Source: a virus. Taken from it: a DNA stretch of 55,092 nucleotides. A model generated the notes under the pieces. It was not told the origin of the DNA and made no database searches. It saw only the letters and a list, made by a program, of their open reading frames with translations. The DNA lies in the IMG/VR virus record IMGVR_UViG_3300044624_000829, positions 1-55,092 of that record; one strand, 5' to 3'. Positions 26,347 to 36,493 of this stretch are shown here, piece by piece. Position 1 is the first letter of the stretch; every line of letters begins with the position of its first letter. The translations under genes were made by a program, and so were the position numbers.

Positions 26347-29300
26347 TTAAAGCATTTCAATTGTAAGACCTAATTGTTGTAGGTAAGGCATAAGTTCATC
26401 AAGATCGTCTTGAGTTAAATCATATTCTTGATCTATTTCAATTCCATTTTCAGCAAACTTTAATATACCACCTTTACGCGAAAATAAATTTACACCTCCT
26501 GGATTAATGTCCTCAAAGATATTATTTGCAGCACCTTCTGTATTTGCACTTTGATCTGAACCTGTGCCCGGTAATACTTTAGCTCCTGTTCTATCAGGAA
26601 TAAAGTCACCAAACTGAGTATAAAGACCTTCGTTTCCACTTCTAGGAGTTATAGGGTTAAACATACCCGCGCGTGCATCAGCAGCTTCATATTTTGATGT
26701 TGCTGAATTTAACAAACGTTTCTTTTCATTAAGATAACTACCAGTACCATAAATTGAATTTGCAATATTATCCCAATCTAAACCGCTTTTTTGTTGTACC
26801 ATTTCGGCACCTTCTTCATAACCTTGACCTTCAGAATAAGTTTCGCCAACATTATTTTGATTTGTTTTTTGTGCAAATATATTTAACGGGTTAGAAAACA
26901 TTTTAGGCATTGCCAATCCGTTCTTAGCTATAAGTGTTGGAGCGTTTTTATATTTTTTATTTTTAAAATCCCAAACAAGTTTTTCATCTAGTTCTCCACC
27001 TTGAGCATAAAATCCTCTTTCTGGATCGTAACCTTCAGAACCTGTTGGATTAAACTTTTCATATCTCTTTGTTTTGTTATTGTAATACCAACGCATACCG
27101 GATGGATCTTCCGTATCAAAGCTTAATTCAGGACGATTTGGTATCTTATAAGCTTCTTTATTGTTTTTGTATACAGGATCAAAATTATAAATTTGATCTT
27201 GTGCTTCAGCTCCAAAGTCCTTTTGTTGTTCCTCAGAAAATTCAGGTGTTAACTGCCATTGGTCCCAAAACTCTTGTTCAGAATAATCTTTTTCTTGCCC
27301 CGTGGAATTACCCCGATTAAAATAATTAGGATCATTTAATTCTGGACTACCGTAAGCTGTAGTTTTTCCTGTAATATTATTTTTAATATTATAAGCTTCG
27401 TAAAGATTATCTTTAATAGGAGTTACTGTATTTTTTACAATACTAGGATCTTGATTAAATTGATCTATGGTTAATCCATTTTCATTTAGATAATTTTCAA
27501 TTTCGTTTTGTCTTTGAATAACTGCATTACGAACATTTTCATCAGCATCATATTCATCAGGACTAATTCCTAATTGTTCTAATACATTAAAACGAAAGTT
27601 ATCTTCAGGATCACCTTTATCAGCTAACCTTAATCTTTCTTCTTCAGCATATACTTTATCTCGCACTTTAGGGTTTTTGTCAAATTGTTCTTGAGTATAT
27701 CCTAAAGTAGTTAATGCTTGATCAGTAAACCTATTTGCATATTTCTCATCAGCAGTAGGAGTATTTAAAGCAGCGGCTTCAGATTTTGCAGTATTAGCTT
27801 GTTCAGCATTATTTGTATTAGTTGGAGTATTTGTAGGAGTATTTGTAGGAGTATTTGTAGGTGTGTTTCCTGCGTTTCTATCTTTAAAGTATTCTAATGC
27901 GGCATCTCTTTCTTTTTTATCACTAGAAGTTAATAGTTTTTGCATTTTTTCATCTAATGCTCTTTGGTTTGCATCTTCAGCAGTATTGCCTTGTGTACCT
28001 TGAGATTTTAAAAATTCATCAACTGTCAAATTAGGATTTAAGTTTTGAGCTTTTAAATAATCGTTTGCTTGAGCTTCAGTAACAAATCTTTTAGATTCAC
28101 CTTGACCAATACCAAATGTACTATTTCCTTGTGGTTCAGTATAACCCGCATTTTGAGTTGTAGTAGCTTTAGGATCAGTTGCATTATCGGTAGTTACCGT
28201 TTCAGTCTTACCTGTATTAGGATTCCAAAGAATACGTGTACCAATTACTTTTTTCTTTTCTCTACCAAAAATTCCTTTTTTATGAATATCCTCAAATGCA
28301 ATTTGTCCTTTATAATTAGGATCATTTAATACTTCTCGCAGTCTTTTCATAACATCAGCTTCTGAAGAACCTGCTAATGAGCCAACACCTTGTATAAACG
28401 GATTAACGTTTCTTCTACCTAATTGCTGTGCCATATCTGTAACCGAACCTATAAACCTATTAGTAGGTCTATAGCTTTGTCCTGATATAGAACGTCCATA
28501 ATCTGAATACTGACCGGGATAATAATACTGAGCATTATTTGTGTTAGCTCCCGTATTTACCCATTGTGTTCCATTCCATACCATATTGGTATATGATCCA
28601 GGTTGCGATTGCTTACCTGTACGAATAGCAAATGAATCATAAGATTCGCCTTGATTAGGAATATTACTATTTGTATTAGTTTCTGTTTTAGTTTTAGTTT
28701 CAGTTTTCTTTGCGGGTTCTGCTGTTTCAAATAAATCTGAATTTTTCATTTGATCTTGAACAGCTTTACGATATTCTTCTTCTGTAATTACCTTATCATC
28801 CCAAGCTTTATTTAATTCGTCAATGTGTTTATATGTAACGCCTTTGATTTCAATTCCTGTTACAGCCCTAGGGAGCATTGCAACACTCTCAGGTAATTCA
28901 TCAAATAACTCTAGATTCTTTTCGGTTCTTTTCTTAATTAAACCTATTTTATTATTTGTACTTACCCAATTAGAAATAGCACCTTTTAAATTCTGAATAT
29001 AAGCTTCGGTGTTAGATGTGTCTAACTCTCCCATAGAAGAACCACCTTTGCGGTATTGCTTAATCATTTGTTGACCTATTTCCTGAAAATCTATAGGTGT
29101 AGGCCCACCATAACGCATAGCTGGAGTTGAAGTTTGACCATCTATTATTGGAGGTGCTATTTGAGATTCTCCGGGAACTACTTGCTGAACTCCTTGCCCC
29201 ATACCTTGAGGTTGAGTTTGTTTCTGTTGAATTTCAACTATAGCTTGTTCTAATTGATCAGATATAGTTTGAGCATCAGTACCTTGTTGAATCATAGTTG

Positions 29301-29805
29301 TAACCATGTCTTCAACATCTTGTTCGTTTTGCCCTGTTAACTGTGCAAATTCAATAATGTTATCGTTTAGTGCTGTTTCACCACCTAAAGCCATCATTGG
29401 TTGTCCTTCTGCAGGCGGTTGTTGTTGACCACCACCTTGTTGCATCTGAGCCATAGTGTCTTGGATCATTTGCGAAGCTGTTTGTTCATCTTGCGCCATA
29501 CCTGTCTGCATAACTACTTGCATAACCATTTCTGGAGCTAAACCACTTTGCAGTAACCCTCCAATAATAGTCATAGGATCAGCACCTTGTTCTAACATAG
29601 ATGCAACTTCTTGAAGTAACGCTTGCATTTGTTGATCCATACCTTGTGGAGGCGGACCTTGTTGTTGCATTTGTGCTTCTTGCGGTGGCATACCTTGTTG
29701 TTCAGGAGCCATTGCTTGTTCTTCAGGACGAGATCCCGGTGCTGGTACAGGCATACCTTCTTGTGCTTTAGGTAACCTTGTAAGTACAGTTCTTTTCTTT
29801 TTCAT
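26347..29805 (-). CDS. Internal (cargo-like) virion protein, Gln/Met/Pro-rich N-terminus
   Basis: A 1152-residue protein. Residues 1-150 are highly biased to Gln, Met, Pro and Gly, and about 375-430 are Asn/Thr/Tyr-rich; a TNTP tandem repeat lies near residue 645-660. Order-promoting helical segments alternate with disordered linkers. Short segments ending in GG recur (MALGG, MRYGG, YRKGG, YAQGG, RKGG). It follows the muzzle gene, where crAss-like phages encode capsid-internal proteins ejected with DNA. It starts with MKKKRTVLTR and is followed after two bases by the next gene. Role inferred from synteny and disorder. Confidence 0.75.
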   Translation of the reverse strand: MKKKRTVLTRLPKAQEGMPVPAPGSRPEEQAMAPEQQGMPPQEAQMQQQGPPPQGMDQQMQALLQEVASMLEQGADPMTIIGGLLQSGLAPEMVMQVVMQTGMAQDEQTASQMIQDTMAQMQQGGGQQQPPAEGQPMMALGGETALNDNIIEFAQLTGQNEQDVEDMVTTMIQQGTDAQTISDQLEQAIVEIQQKQTQPQGMGQGVQQVVPGESQIAPPIIDGQTSTPAMRYGGPTPIDFQEIGQQMIKQYRKGGSSMGELDTSNTEAYIQNLKGAISNWVSTNNKIGLIKKRTEKNLELFDELPESVAMLPRAVTGIEIKGVTYKHIDELNKAWDDKVITEEEYRKAVQDQMKNSDLFETAEPAKKTETKTKTETNTNSNIPNQGESYDSFAIRTGKQSQPGSYTNMVWNGTQWVNTGANTNNAQYYYPGQYSDYGRSISGQSYRPTNRFIGSVTDMAQQLGRRNVNPFIQGVGSLAGSSEADVMKRLREVLNDPNYKGQIAFEDIHKKGIFGREKKKVIGTRILWNPNTGKTETVTTDNATDPKATTTQNAGYTEPQGNSTFGIGQGESKRFVTEAQANDYLKAQNLNPNLTVDEFLKSQGTQGNTAEDANQRALDEKMQKLLTSSDKKERDAALEYFKDRNAGNTPTNTPTNTPTNTPTNTNNAEQANTAKSEAAALNTPTADEKYANRFTDQALTTLGYTQEQFDKNPKVRDKVYAEEERLRLADKGDPEDNFRFNVLEQLGISPDEYDADENVRNAVIQRQNEIENYLNENGLTIDQFNQDPSIVKNTVTPIKDNLYEAYNIKNNITGKTTAYGSPELNDPNYFNRGNSTGQEKDYSEQEFWDQWQLTPEFSEEQQKDFGAEAQDQIYNFDPVYKNNKEAYKIPNRPELSFDTEDPSGMRWYYNNKTKRYEKFNPTGSEGYDPERGFYAQGGELDEKLVWDFKNKKYKNAPTLIAKNGLAMPKMFSNPLNIFAQKTNQNNVGETYSEGQGYEEGAEMVQQKSGLDWDNIANSIYGTGSYLNEKKRLLNSATSKYEAADARAGMFNPITPRSGNEGLYTQFGDFIPDRTGAKVLPGTGSDQSANTEGAANNIFEDINPGGVNLFSRKGGILKFAENGIEIDQEYDLTQDDLDELMPYLQQLGLTIEML
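27824..27871. repeat. 12-bp tandem repeat encoding Thr-Asn-Thr-Pro
   Basis: Three exact head-to-tail copies of GGAGTATTTGTA (27824-27835, 27836-27847, 27848-27859) and a fourth degenerate copy to 27871, within the 1152-aa gene. The unit keeps frame and makes a TNTP linker. Likely length-variable by slippage. Confidence 0.9.
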
Positions 29806-29819
29806 ATTACTATATGTTA

Positions 29820-29830
29820 TAACAATATAC
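29820..29830 (-). promoter_or_regulatory. Candidate phage promoter element, copy C
   Basis: GTATATTGTTA in gene direction, about 25 bases before the ATG of the 1152-aa gene. Ten of 11 bases match copies A and B. The same distance to the ATG as copy A supports a shared function. Promoter role inferred. Confidence 0.38.
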
Positions 29831-29860
29831 TTATAATTTTTCTTGTAGAATAACTATTTT

Positions 29861-29998
29861 TTATTTGGCCTTATTCTTATTTTTCATTTTAACCGGCGGT
29901 TTTTTATTAGCTTTAGCATTTATATCTTTAAAGATATCTTTATTACCGGTCTTAACTTTAGCTGGCGTAGTGTAATACGCATCTCTATTTAAACTCAT
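29861..29998 (-). CDS. 45-aa basic miniprotein coupled to the muzzle gene
   Basis: A short frame from ATG 29998 to TAA 29861-29863. Its start overlaps the stop of the muzzle-like gene by four bases (ATGA), the usual sign of coupled translation. It encodes 45 residues: MSLNRDAYYTTPAK, then a Lys/Asn-rich tail with KKPPVKMKNKNKAK, giving a strongly positive charge. It could bind DNA or an acidic partner such as the internal proteins encoded next. I do not recognise it; evidence is the overlap and the clean fit between its neighbours. Confidence 0.55.
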   Translation of the reverse strand: MSLNRDAYYTTPAKVKTGNKDIFKDINAKANKKPPVKMKNKNKAK

Positions 29999-32900
29999 CG
30001 TTCTGAAGGTTGAAGTTTAGTATTATTTAAGAACATTAACATTTTATTATTGCCTGAAACAACACGTCTTAAAATTACTCTATTATTATTATGTCTTAAT
30101 TTTTTACGTTGAAATTCCGCTTTAGAATAATTAAGATTGACAGGGTTAAGGTTTTTGATATAACCGTTAGGTTCAGTAATCCATATTGAATTCTGCGCTA
30201 ATGTAAATTCTCCACGATCTTTTGTAATATCCCAAAACTGATTAAATCTATACTTGTGTTCTTCTTTAGAATACACTATATCAATTTGGTTTAATCCAAC
30301 AATAGGATATTGCATTAAAGCTAATACGTTATTTTTAGGAGCATTGTTTAATTTTAATAATCCGCTTACTTGTTCTGAATTATATAAAATAGCTTCATCA
30401 AAATTAAAATCTAAGACATGGTATCTATCTCTACAGTTATCACTAAATCTAAATACTTGTAAATAGTATTCTACATTTCGTATAGTAGTAATAGAAGGAG
30501 TATTATCTATTTGAAATTCTAATTCAAAAGGATAATCTACATTGTAATAATTACAATACAAATCACAACGCACGTTATGTTTCCATATTGTTTGATTCTT
30601 AGTTGTCAAAAATGTATTTGTAGCACCTATAGTTAAATCAGGATGCCAGTCATGCCATGAAATAAAGTTTTGAGATTTAGGATCAAAACTCATTGTCCAT
30701 GAGGCATTATCAAAATAACGAGAATCTCCAGTTTTAACTTGTGCTATACCATCAACTAAAAAATTACCATTACCTATATACTCTATTCGTGATAACCATT
30801 CAGGTTTAACTTTAAAATCTTTTTTACAGAAATAAAGAATAGCCCATTCATTATCATAAATAGATTGACAACCTATACCAACAACAGGATTATCTATTAA
30901 ATCATATGTTGGAAAATCTAAAAGTAATTGATACGGTAAATACTGATTAATCCAAAACGAATTAGCTTTTAAAGAAATTTCAGTTAATGATCCGGCTACA
31001 CCAAATATTTTTCCTTGATCTAAAGACATATAATACACGCCCGCAGGAGTATTAATTACACTACGTCTGCTTTGACATGAACCGTATTGATATTCTTTAT
31101 CTACATTAGAAAGAGCTTGCATATCTCTTAAAAACAATCCTCCATCGCCAACTGTAACAGATGTACCACTACGTAATTGCAATTCATCAACTCCCGGATA
31201 AATACCCGGAGAATCAGTTTCAAATAATAATAAAATACCTGTACGTTGAATTGCTTTAATAGCTGTAATCTTACTTGAAAAATCTTTGTAATTATTAGCT
31301 AAGAATACACTCCAATTATCTTTCTTTAATTCAGTTTGTTGCGGTAAAGAGTATAACAAACGTTTTGGAAATTCAGTATAACATGTTTCCGCTTTAGTAG
31401 GATTATAATCTCTATCTTGCATTTTTCCCCAACGTAATTTAGTTGCAGGATGTTGAGCTACAGATAATGATCTATCTAACGCGTAATAGTTTCCAGCGCG
31501 TATAATTTCAGTATCAAACATTTGTGGTAAATCTTGTAATACCGCCCAATGTCTTTGCGCTAATAATTCTCCGTAATCTCTATGATCAATATTTAATTCA
31601 GTTTCCACAAAGAAATCTCTAACACTTGAATGAAAAAGATACATGTATACATTCTTTAATGTAAAGAAACCTGTATTATTTAAACGATCAAAACAATGTT
31701 TATCTGAAGGTGTAACTATACTTGTAAATATATCTGTAGGGTTGCCTGATGTAAAAGCATCTGTAATTGCTTGACCAATACTATTTACAAATTCTCCAAT
31801 ATCAAATGGATCAGTATCCATCCAAAAAGCTTGATGTTGTACTGTATCATATAGATGATAATTCCATTCAGCTCTATCTGGTTGATCATATAACCATTGA
31901 TAAAAATGAAAGAATGTATTTTTCTCTTGATATCTACCTATATAAACATCACCTCCAAATATTGGGCCTGTAGTTGTTTCAGTAATATTAATAGGACAAT
32001 ATGTAGCTTGCAATTGGCGAATTCCTGTTAATTGACCATATTGATTACGCAATCTATTTTTAAAAGCTACATAATGACTAGAAGCTCTTCTATTAAATGT
32101 ATCAAATACATTATCGTTTCCTAAATCAGAAGCTTTCATATTTTTTAGCGTATCATCTTGTAATACACCTGTTAAATCTGTTACATCTGCTGATGTATCA
32201 AACGCAACTGTTTTAAAACGTACAATATTATTAATTCTATGAGTTATTCCATAATTTTGTAATTGACTATCTAAATAAACAGCTTCATTAATAAGTCGTC
32301 TTCTATTGTCATTGTAAGGAATTCCAAAATATTCATAACCACAATGCGCTACATATTGTAAGGCGAACTGTTTTACCTTACTAAAGTTTTGAATTAACTC
32401 AAGTGTTAAATTAGTACCTTCACCTAAATTTGTAGTAAACATTGGAACTGCTTGAAGAACTCGCAATACAGAAGGAGTTTGATTTTTATCTTCATAATAT
32501 ACTTCTGCACCATCCCATGTTACACCAGTTCCCGGAATAACATTTAAACCTGCACCTATATCTGCTGCAGTATTTAAAGTTGATTCAACTGTATCTACAC
32601 CTATTGCTGCACTAAGTAATCCGTTAACATTTTTATTTAAAGTTTCTGCTGCAGTAATAGATGTATCTCCGCCTTGCCATATTGCATATCCTGCAGCATT
32701 TAATCCAGGTACTGTAGTTGAACTACCAGCTACTAAGTCATAAGAATAATATGAAGGTCTTTTCATTTTAGTATTACGTTTACCCACTTGTTTAGCTATT
32801 GCTAAACCAATACCAAATAAAACACCTAGTATAAATGAAGCATCTGTTACAAATACATGTTTAGGATGTTTACGGGGATAACGATAATTACATTCAGCTA

Positions 32901-34872
32901 AACCGTATAATGCACCATAAATCTTTAATTCCTTTTGACTTAAAAAAGGTTTATTAAACATTGTATCGGGAGAATGAAATGTAAAATGTTTTTTGCTATA
33001 ATTTGGGTTAGGATTATAATCTTTTAATCCGCCTATAGTTTCATAAGATGTTTCAGTAGTTGAAGTAAAAGGATCTGGAAATAAACTATTAAAAGGATAA
33101 TTAGGATAAAGTCCTTGACGATTAACAGCAACATTATCAGGAATAGCATATTCCCTCATGTTATTAATCATTCCTTTGTACAATACTGTTTTATTGCCAA
33201 AACGAGATCCTCTTAATATTTCATATCCAGTAATGTTTGAAATTAAATTTCCATCGTTATCAGTAGGAGGAAGAATGTTTTCAAATGCTACAGCCATTAT
33301 GCGAATCTTTTTTTGATTATCCACATAATGATTAGAAATAGAACTTACACCTCCACCTGAATATAATGTATTTTCTGGAAATTTATGATGCCTAATTCGT
33401 TTACCGCAAAGATCTAACTCTGGTCTACCTAGAATATTTGAATTCCATATATCAGGATTTTTATCATCGTAAAATTCATCAGACTGCCAATAACCCATCA
33501 GACCTTCTGCTGTTACAACACCTCCATCCGGCAAAGGTATATTTACATTATATCCTAATGCTGTATTATACATTTCAAAAACATACGGAGTACCTCCTTG
33601 TAAGTTTTCAATATTGTTAGAATTAACTGGTAAGAATAAATCATCTTCATTTAATGTACCGTAACCATCAGGCGTAAGATATGGTAAAGGTCCTCTTCCC
33701 GGTATATGATAACTATTTGACTTATCTCCTGTATTATATACAAAACGAATAAAGTATGAATATACTTCATCACGCATATGTCCTACATTAACACCACCAT
33801 CACGATAATAGTCTTCAGGATATTCTACAACTTGCCACTTTGTTACAATTTGATTAGCTAACGGTTGATAGTTAAAATCAAATTTTCCTATTACATCTGT
33901 ACGAAATAAATATTTACCAACATTGAATATTCCACCTGATTTATCAGCAATAGGATTAGTTATAGGTAATTTATTTACATCAACTGCCGGTAACGCAGGA
34001 TCTACATAATCAATAGTGACTTGATTTTGATTTGTACTATATGTACCTATCTTATAAGCTGTAAGTTTTTCAGCAATAAACTGAACTAAAACTAATTCGT
34101 ATTCATCAAAGTTTTCATCTAAATTATCTATAGTTATATCTAGTGAAAAATTTAAATTGTCGTGTTCAAACAAACTTAAAAAGTTAGACATAGCAAAGTA
34201 ATCAGTTACTCTTTGGCTATCTATAACATAGGCTATTTGAACATAATAAGTTCCATTAAATATAGTACCTCCTGAAGGCCCTCGTTCTACTTTAACGCAA
34301 GGTTGTTTAATAATAGACTCTAATAGTATTTTATCACAATCTAATTCATCTGTATCAACACATGTAATACAACCACCTGGATCTTCTCCATTATCGTCTG
34401 TACAAATTTGAACCCATGGTACATCTTGAATATCTAAAGTTCTATCTGGATTTAATTTATCTTGCCAATATATTCTATATGAACAATCAAATGTTGATCG
34501 AGATGCTCCCGTAATTAAATAGCTTGTATGAAAATTTAAACATGGATCGTTTACTATTTTTTCATATGTGCATTTTTCTTCATCAAAAGTTCCTATTTCA
34601 GAATTTACATTATCTGTTGAAAATAATACCCATTGTGAATTTGTTAAATGAATAACTCCAATAATGGTATACGGAGCTGCTGTACAAAATAAATTTGCCG
34701 GCTCATTACCCATTTCACCTAAATCTCCAATATGCGTATTATTAATTGCATTACGCGCATTAGTAATTGATTGTGTATCTAAATGATAATCTCGTAAATC
34801 AGTTACTAAACCTTTATCAAACGCGTTTGTTGATTGAGGTATCGTTAATTGTTTTTTTCTCTTCTTTGCCAT
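29995..34872 (-). CDS. Large tail tube/muzzle-like protein
   Basis: A 1625-residue protein. The N-terminus (NAFDKGLVTDLRDYHLDTQSI, about 12-32) resembles the start of podoviral tail nozzle proteins of the T7 gp12 / P22 gp10 type (short N-G-L-TD segment, then NARNAI). The rest is beta-rich, with a hydrophobic Gly/Ala/Thr-rich segment near residues 685-790 (GVLFGIGLAIAKQVG and nearby). Size and place after connector genes match the muzzle protein of crAss-like phages, which forms the end of the short tail. The stop overlaps a tiny downstream gene as ATGA. Confident as a tail component; the name is by homology of layout. Confidence 0.82.
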   Translation of the reverse strand: MAKKRKKQLTIPQSTNAFDKGLVTDLRDYHLDTQSITNARNAINNTHIGDLGEMGNEPANLFCTAAPYTIIGVIHLTNSQWVLFSTDNVNSEIGTFDEEKCTYEKIVNDPCLNFHTSYLITGASRSTFDCSYRIYWQDKLNPDRTLDIQDVPWVQICTDDNGEDPGGCITCVDTDELDCDKILLESIIKQPCVKVERGPSGGTIFNGTYYVQIAYVIDSQRVTDYFAMSNFLSLFEHDNLNFSLDITIDNLDENFDEYELVLVQFIAEKLTAYKIGTYSTNQNQVTIDYVDPALPAVDVNKLPITNPIADKSGGIFNVGKYLFRTDVIGKFDFNYQPLANQIVTKWQVVEYPEDYYRDGGVNVGHMRDEVYSYFIRFVYNTGDKSNSYHIPGRGPLPYLTPDGYGTLNEDDLFLPVNSNNIENLQGGTPYVFEMYNTALGYNVNIPLPDGGVVTAEGLMGYWQSDEFYDDKNPDIWNSNILGRPELDLCGKRIRHHKFPENTLYSGGGVSSISNHYVDNQKKIRIMAVAFENILPPTDNDGNLISNITGYEILRGSRFGNKTVLYKGMINNMREYAIPDNVAVNRQGLYPNYPFNSLFPDPFTSTTETSYETIGGLKDYNPNPNYSKKHFTFHSPDTMFNKPFLSQKELKIYGALYGLAECNYRYPRKHPKHVFVTDASFILGVLFGIGLAIAKQVGKRNTKMKRPSYYSYDLVAGSSTTVPGLNAAGYAIWQGGDTSITAAETLNKNVNGLLSAAIGVDTVESTLNTAADIGAGLNVIPGTGVTWDGAEVYYEDKNQTPSVLRVLQAVPMFTTNLGEGTNLTLELIQNFSKVKQFALQYVAHCGYEYFGIPYNDNRRRLINEAVYLDSQLQNYGITHRINNIVRFKTVAFDTSADVTDLTGVLQDDTLKNMKASDLGNDNVFDTFNRRASSHYVAFKNRLRNQYGQLTGIRQLQATYCPINITETTTGPIFGGDVYIGRYQEKNTFFHFYQWLYDQPDRAEWNYHLYDTVQHQAFWMDTDPFDIGEFVNSIGQAITDAFTSGNPTDIFTSIVTPSDKHCFDRLNNTGFFTLKNVYMYLFHSSVRDFFVETELNIDHRDYGELLAQRHWAVLQDLPQMFDTEIIRAGNYYALDRSLSVAQHPATKLRWGKMQDRDYNPTKAETCYTEFPKRLLYSLPQQTELKKDNWSVFLANNYKDFSSKITAIKAIQRTGILLLFETDSPGIYPGVDELQLRSGTSVTVGDGGLFLRDMQALSNVDKEYQYGSCQSRRSVINTPAGVYYMSLDQGKIFGVAGSLTEISLKANSFWINQYLPYQLLLDFPTYDLIDNPVVGIGCQSIYDNEWAILYFCKKDFKVKPEWLSRIEYIGNGNFLVDGIAQVKTGDSRYFDNASWTMSFDPKSQNFISWHDWHPDLTIGATNTFLTTKNQTIWKHNVRCDLYCNYYNVDYPFELEFQIDNTPSITTIRNVEYYLQVFRFSDNCRDRYHVLDFNFDEAILYNSEQVSGLLKLNNAPKNNVLALMQYPIVGLNQIDIVYSKEEHKYRFNQFWDITKDRGEFTLAQNSIWITEPNGYIKNLNPVNLNYSKAEFQRKKLRHNNNRVILRRVVSGNNKMLMFLNNTKLQPSER

Positions 34873-35813
34873 CAGATAAACATTTTATAATATTTATTGA
34901 ACATAGCTGCTCTATTCATTTCCCATACTTGTTTTAATTCAGCAAAGTCTGGAGTATTTACAATAGAAAGAGAGTTAGTACGAGCCATTCTTAATTTAGC
35001 ATCAATACGTGCTACAAAATTAGGATCTACTGTTTCTTTATTTGCCATTAATGATTCTAATAATCTTTCTTTAAAAGCATATTCATAAAAGTCATTAATG
35101 TAATCATGATCTAATACAAGTAACTGACCATGTTCATCTTCAAGTAATCCTTCATAATTAAAATATATTCTACCCGTTTTAAAAGAAGTCCAAATATATC
35201 CATCTCTAAGTGAAGCTGTAATGCCTGCATGCCAACTTAAATTAGGACATAAAGGATCAAAGTCATAAGGAGTAGAAATCATTTTAATACGATAAAATTC
35301 TTTCCATTTACGGGTTTCATATTTTATCTTTTGTATTAAAGTCATTTCTTCTCCTTTACAATTTATCCATGTAGAACAATTACATTGATTACATCCACAA
35401 GGACTAGGTGCTTGACAAGGATCAGAACAATGAGGTTCAGGTGTAGGACATATAGGTGTAACTGCGCAAACATCAATTGATTTTGTACCGGGATGATATT
35501 TAGGTGCATCTAATGGCACTTCTTCTACATGAGTACCTTGCACAACAGGAGAAATTAATTCATATTCACCTAACCCTAATACATAGTTAATCACTAAGAA
35601 ATCATCCGGAAGTTTAGCTCTTCCGTTCTCAATATCTAAAACAATATTTTTTGTTTTATTAATTCTTAAACCTAATTCGTAGTTTACTCTTTTAGCAACT
35701 TTAATAAAGTGATGCGGTTTAATTAGATCTTCTAGATTATAGGCTTCAAAATCACTTTTGACTTCTGCTAAAACTTGCTCAAAAGTTTTATATTTTAAAT
35801 TATGTCTGTTCAT
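34872..35813 (-). CDS. Tail connector/stabilisation-like protein with Cys-rich insert
   Basis: A 313-residue protein. The N-terminal helical segment ends in the landmark GRAKLPDDFLVINYVLGL (about 68-85), the LPDDF kind of motif seen in phage tail adaptor proteins. A Cys-rich stretch (HCSDPCQAPSPCGCNQCNC, about 127-145) is inserted before the beta part (IYFNYEGLLEDEHGQLLVL). The end is helical (FKERLLESLMANKE). Its stop and the start of the muzzle-like gene share one base (TGATG), implying matched expression. Likely the component joining the connector rings to the tail tube. Confidence 0.7.
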   Translation of the reverse strand: MNRHNLKYKTFEQVLAEVKSDFEAYNLEDLIKPHHFIKVAKRVNYELGLRINKTKNIVLDIENGRAKLPDDFLVINYVLGLGEYELISPVVQGTHVEEVPLDAPKYHPGTKSIDVCAVTPICPTPEPHCSDPCQAPSPCGCNQCNCSTWINCKGEEMTLIQKIKYETRKWKEFYRIKMISTPYDFDPLCPNLSWHAGITASLRDGYIWTSFKTGRIYFNYEGLLEDEHGQLLVLDHDYINDFYEYAFKERLLESLMANKETVDPNFVARIDAKLRMARTNSLSIVNTPDFAELKQVWEMNRAAMFNKYYKMFI

Positions 35814-35819
35814 GATTTA

Positions 35820-36491
35820 TTATCTTAATAAGTTTTGTCCATCATCTGAACCATCATCTGGTATCTTAAGAGTTATAGTAAATTCTTGTTGCGCCATTTG
35901 TTCTACTTCTGCAAATAAATAATCAGGCATCGGTATAGTTTGTTCTTGCATAGGCATACATTCATCATCTTCTGTAGAGCAAAAACCATCTAAACTATCT
36001 TCCCATAAAGCTTCAACCATTACAGCTTCTATATCTACATCAGGAAAATATAAATATCCATTTCTAAACCAATAATACTTTGACTTATTGTATTTAAAGT
36101 TTGTAGACATTGTAATAGCAATATAAGCAGCCGGAGATATCTGAACAAACTCTAATGATCCATCAATAGAATATATCTTTCTTATTAGCGGTCCTCTATT
36201 ACCATTAAATATTTTTGGTAGTTTTTTTTCAGTTCTTTTAATAGTACAATTACTTTTAATTCCAGCACAATCAGCTTCAATCTTATCTACATCAATAAGA
36301 TCAACAAACGATAACATTTTAAATAAATCTTCATGTTTCATTAATTGATTTTGAAGTTGCTGTTTTCTTAACGTAAGTTTTGTGTATTTTGAAATAATAC
36401 TATAAACAAAACGATCAGTAAGAAATGAATCTTCCGTAGTACCTTTTAAAATACCACGCACTCTTGATATGCTTTCTCCAATTGTAATCAT
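35820..36491 (-). CDS. Connector/ring-type tail protein candidate
   Basis: A 223-residue protein. Residues 1-60 are helical (RVRGILKGTTEDSFLTDRF, then KLTLRKQQLQNQL). The centre is beta-rich with aromatic strands (YYWFRNGYLYFPDVDIEAV, about 140-158). The C-terminal helix is acidic (DYLFAEVEQMAQQEF). The helix-beta-helix design, the size and the position before the muzzle gene fit the ring proteins stacked below a crAss-like portal. The assignment is by layout; I see no diagnostic motif. Confidence 0.65.
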   Translation of the reverse strand: MITIGESISRVRGILKGTTEDSFLTDRFVYSIISKYTKLTLRKQQLQNQLMKHEDLFKMLSFVDLIDVDKIEADCAGIKSNCTIKRTEKKLPKIFNGNRGPLIRKIYSIDGSLEFVQISPAAYIAITMSTNFKYNKSKYYWFRNGYLYFPDVDIEAVMVEALWEDSLDGFCSTEDDECMPMQEQTIPMPDYLFAEVEQMAQQEFTITLKIPDDGSDDGQNLLR

Positions 36492-36493
36492 AA

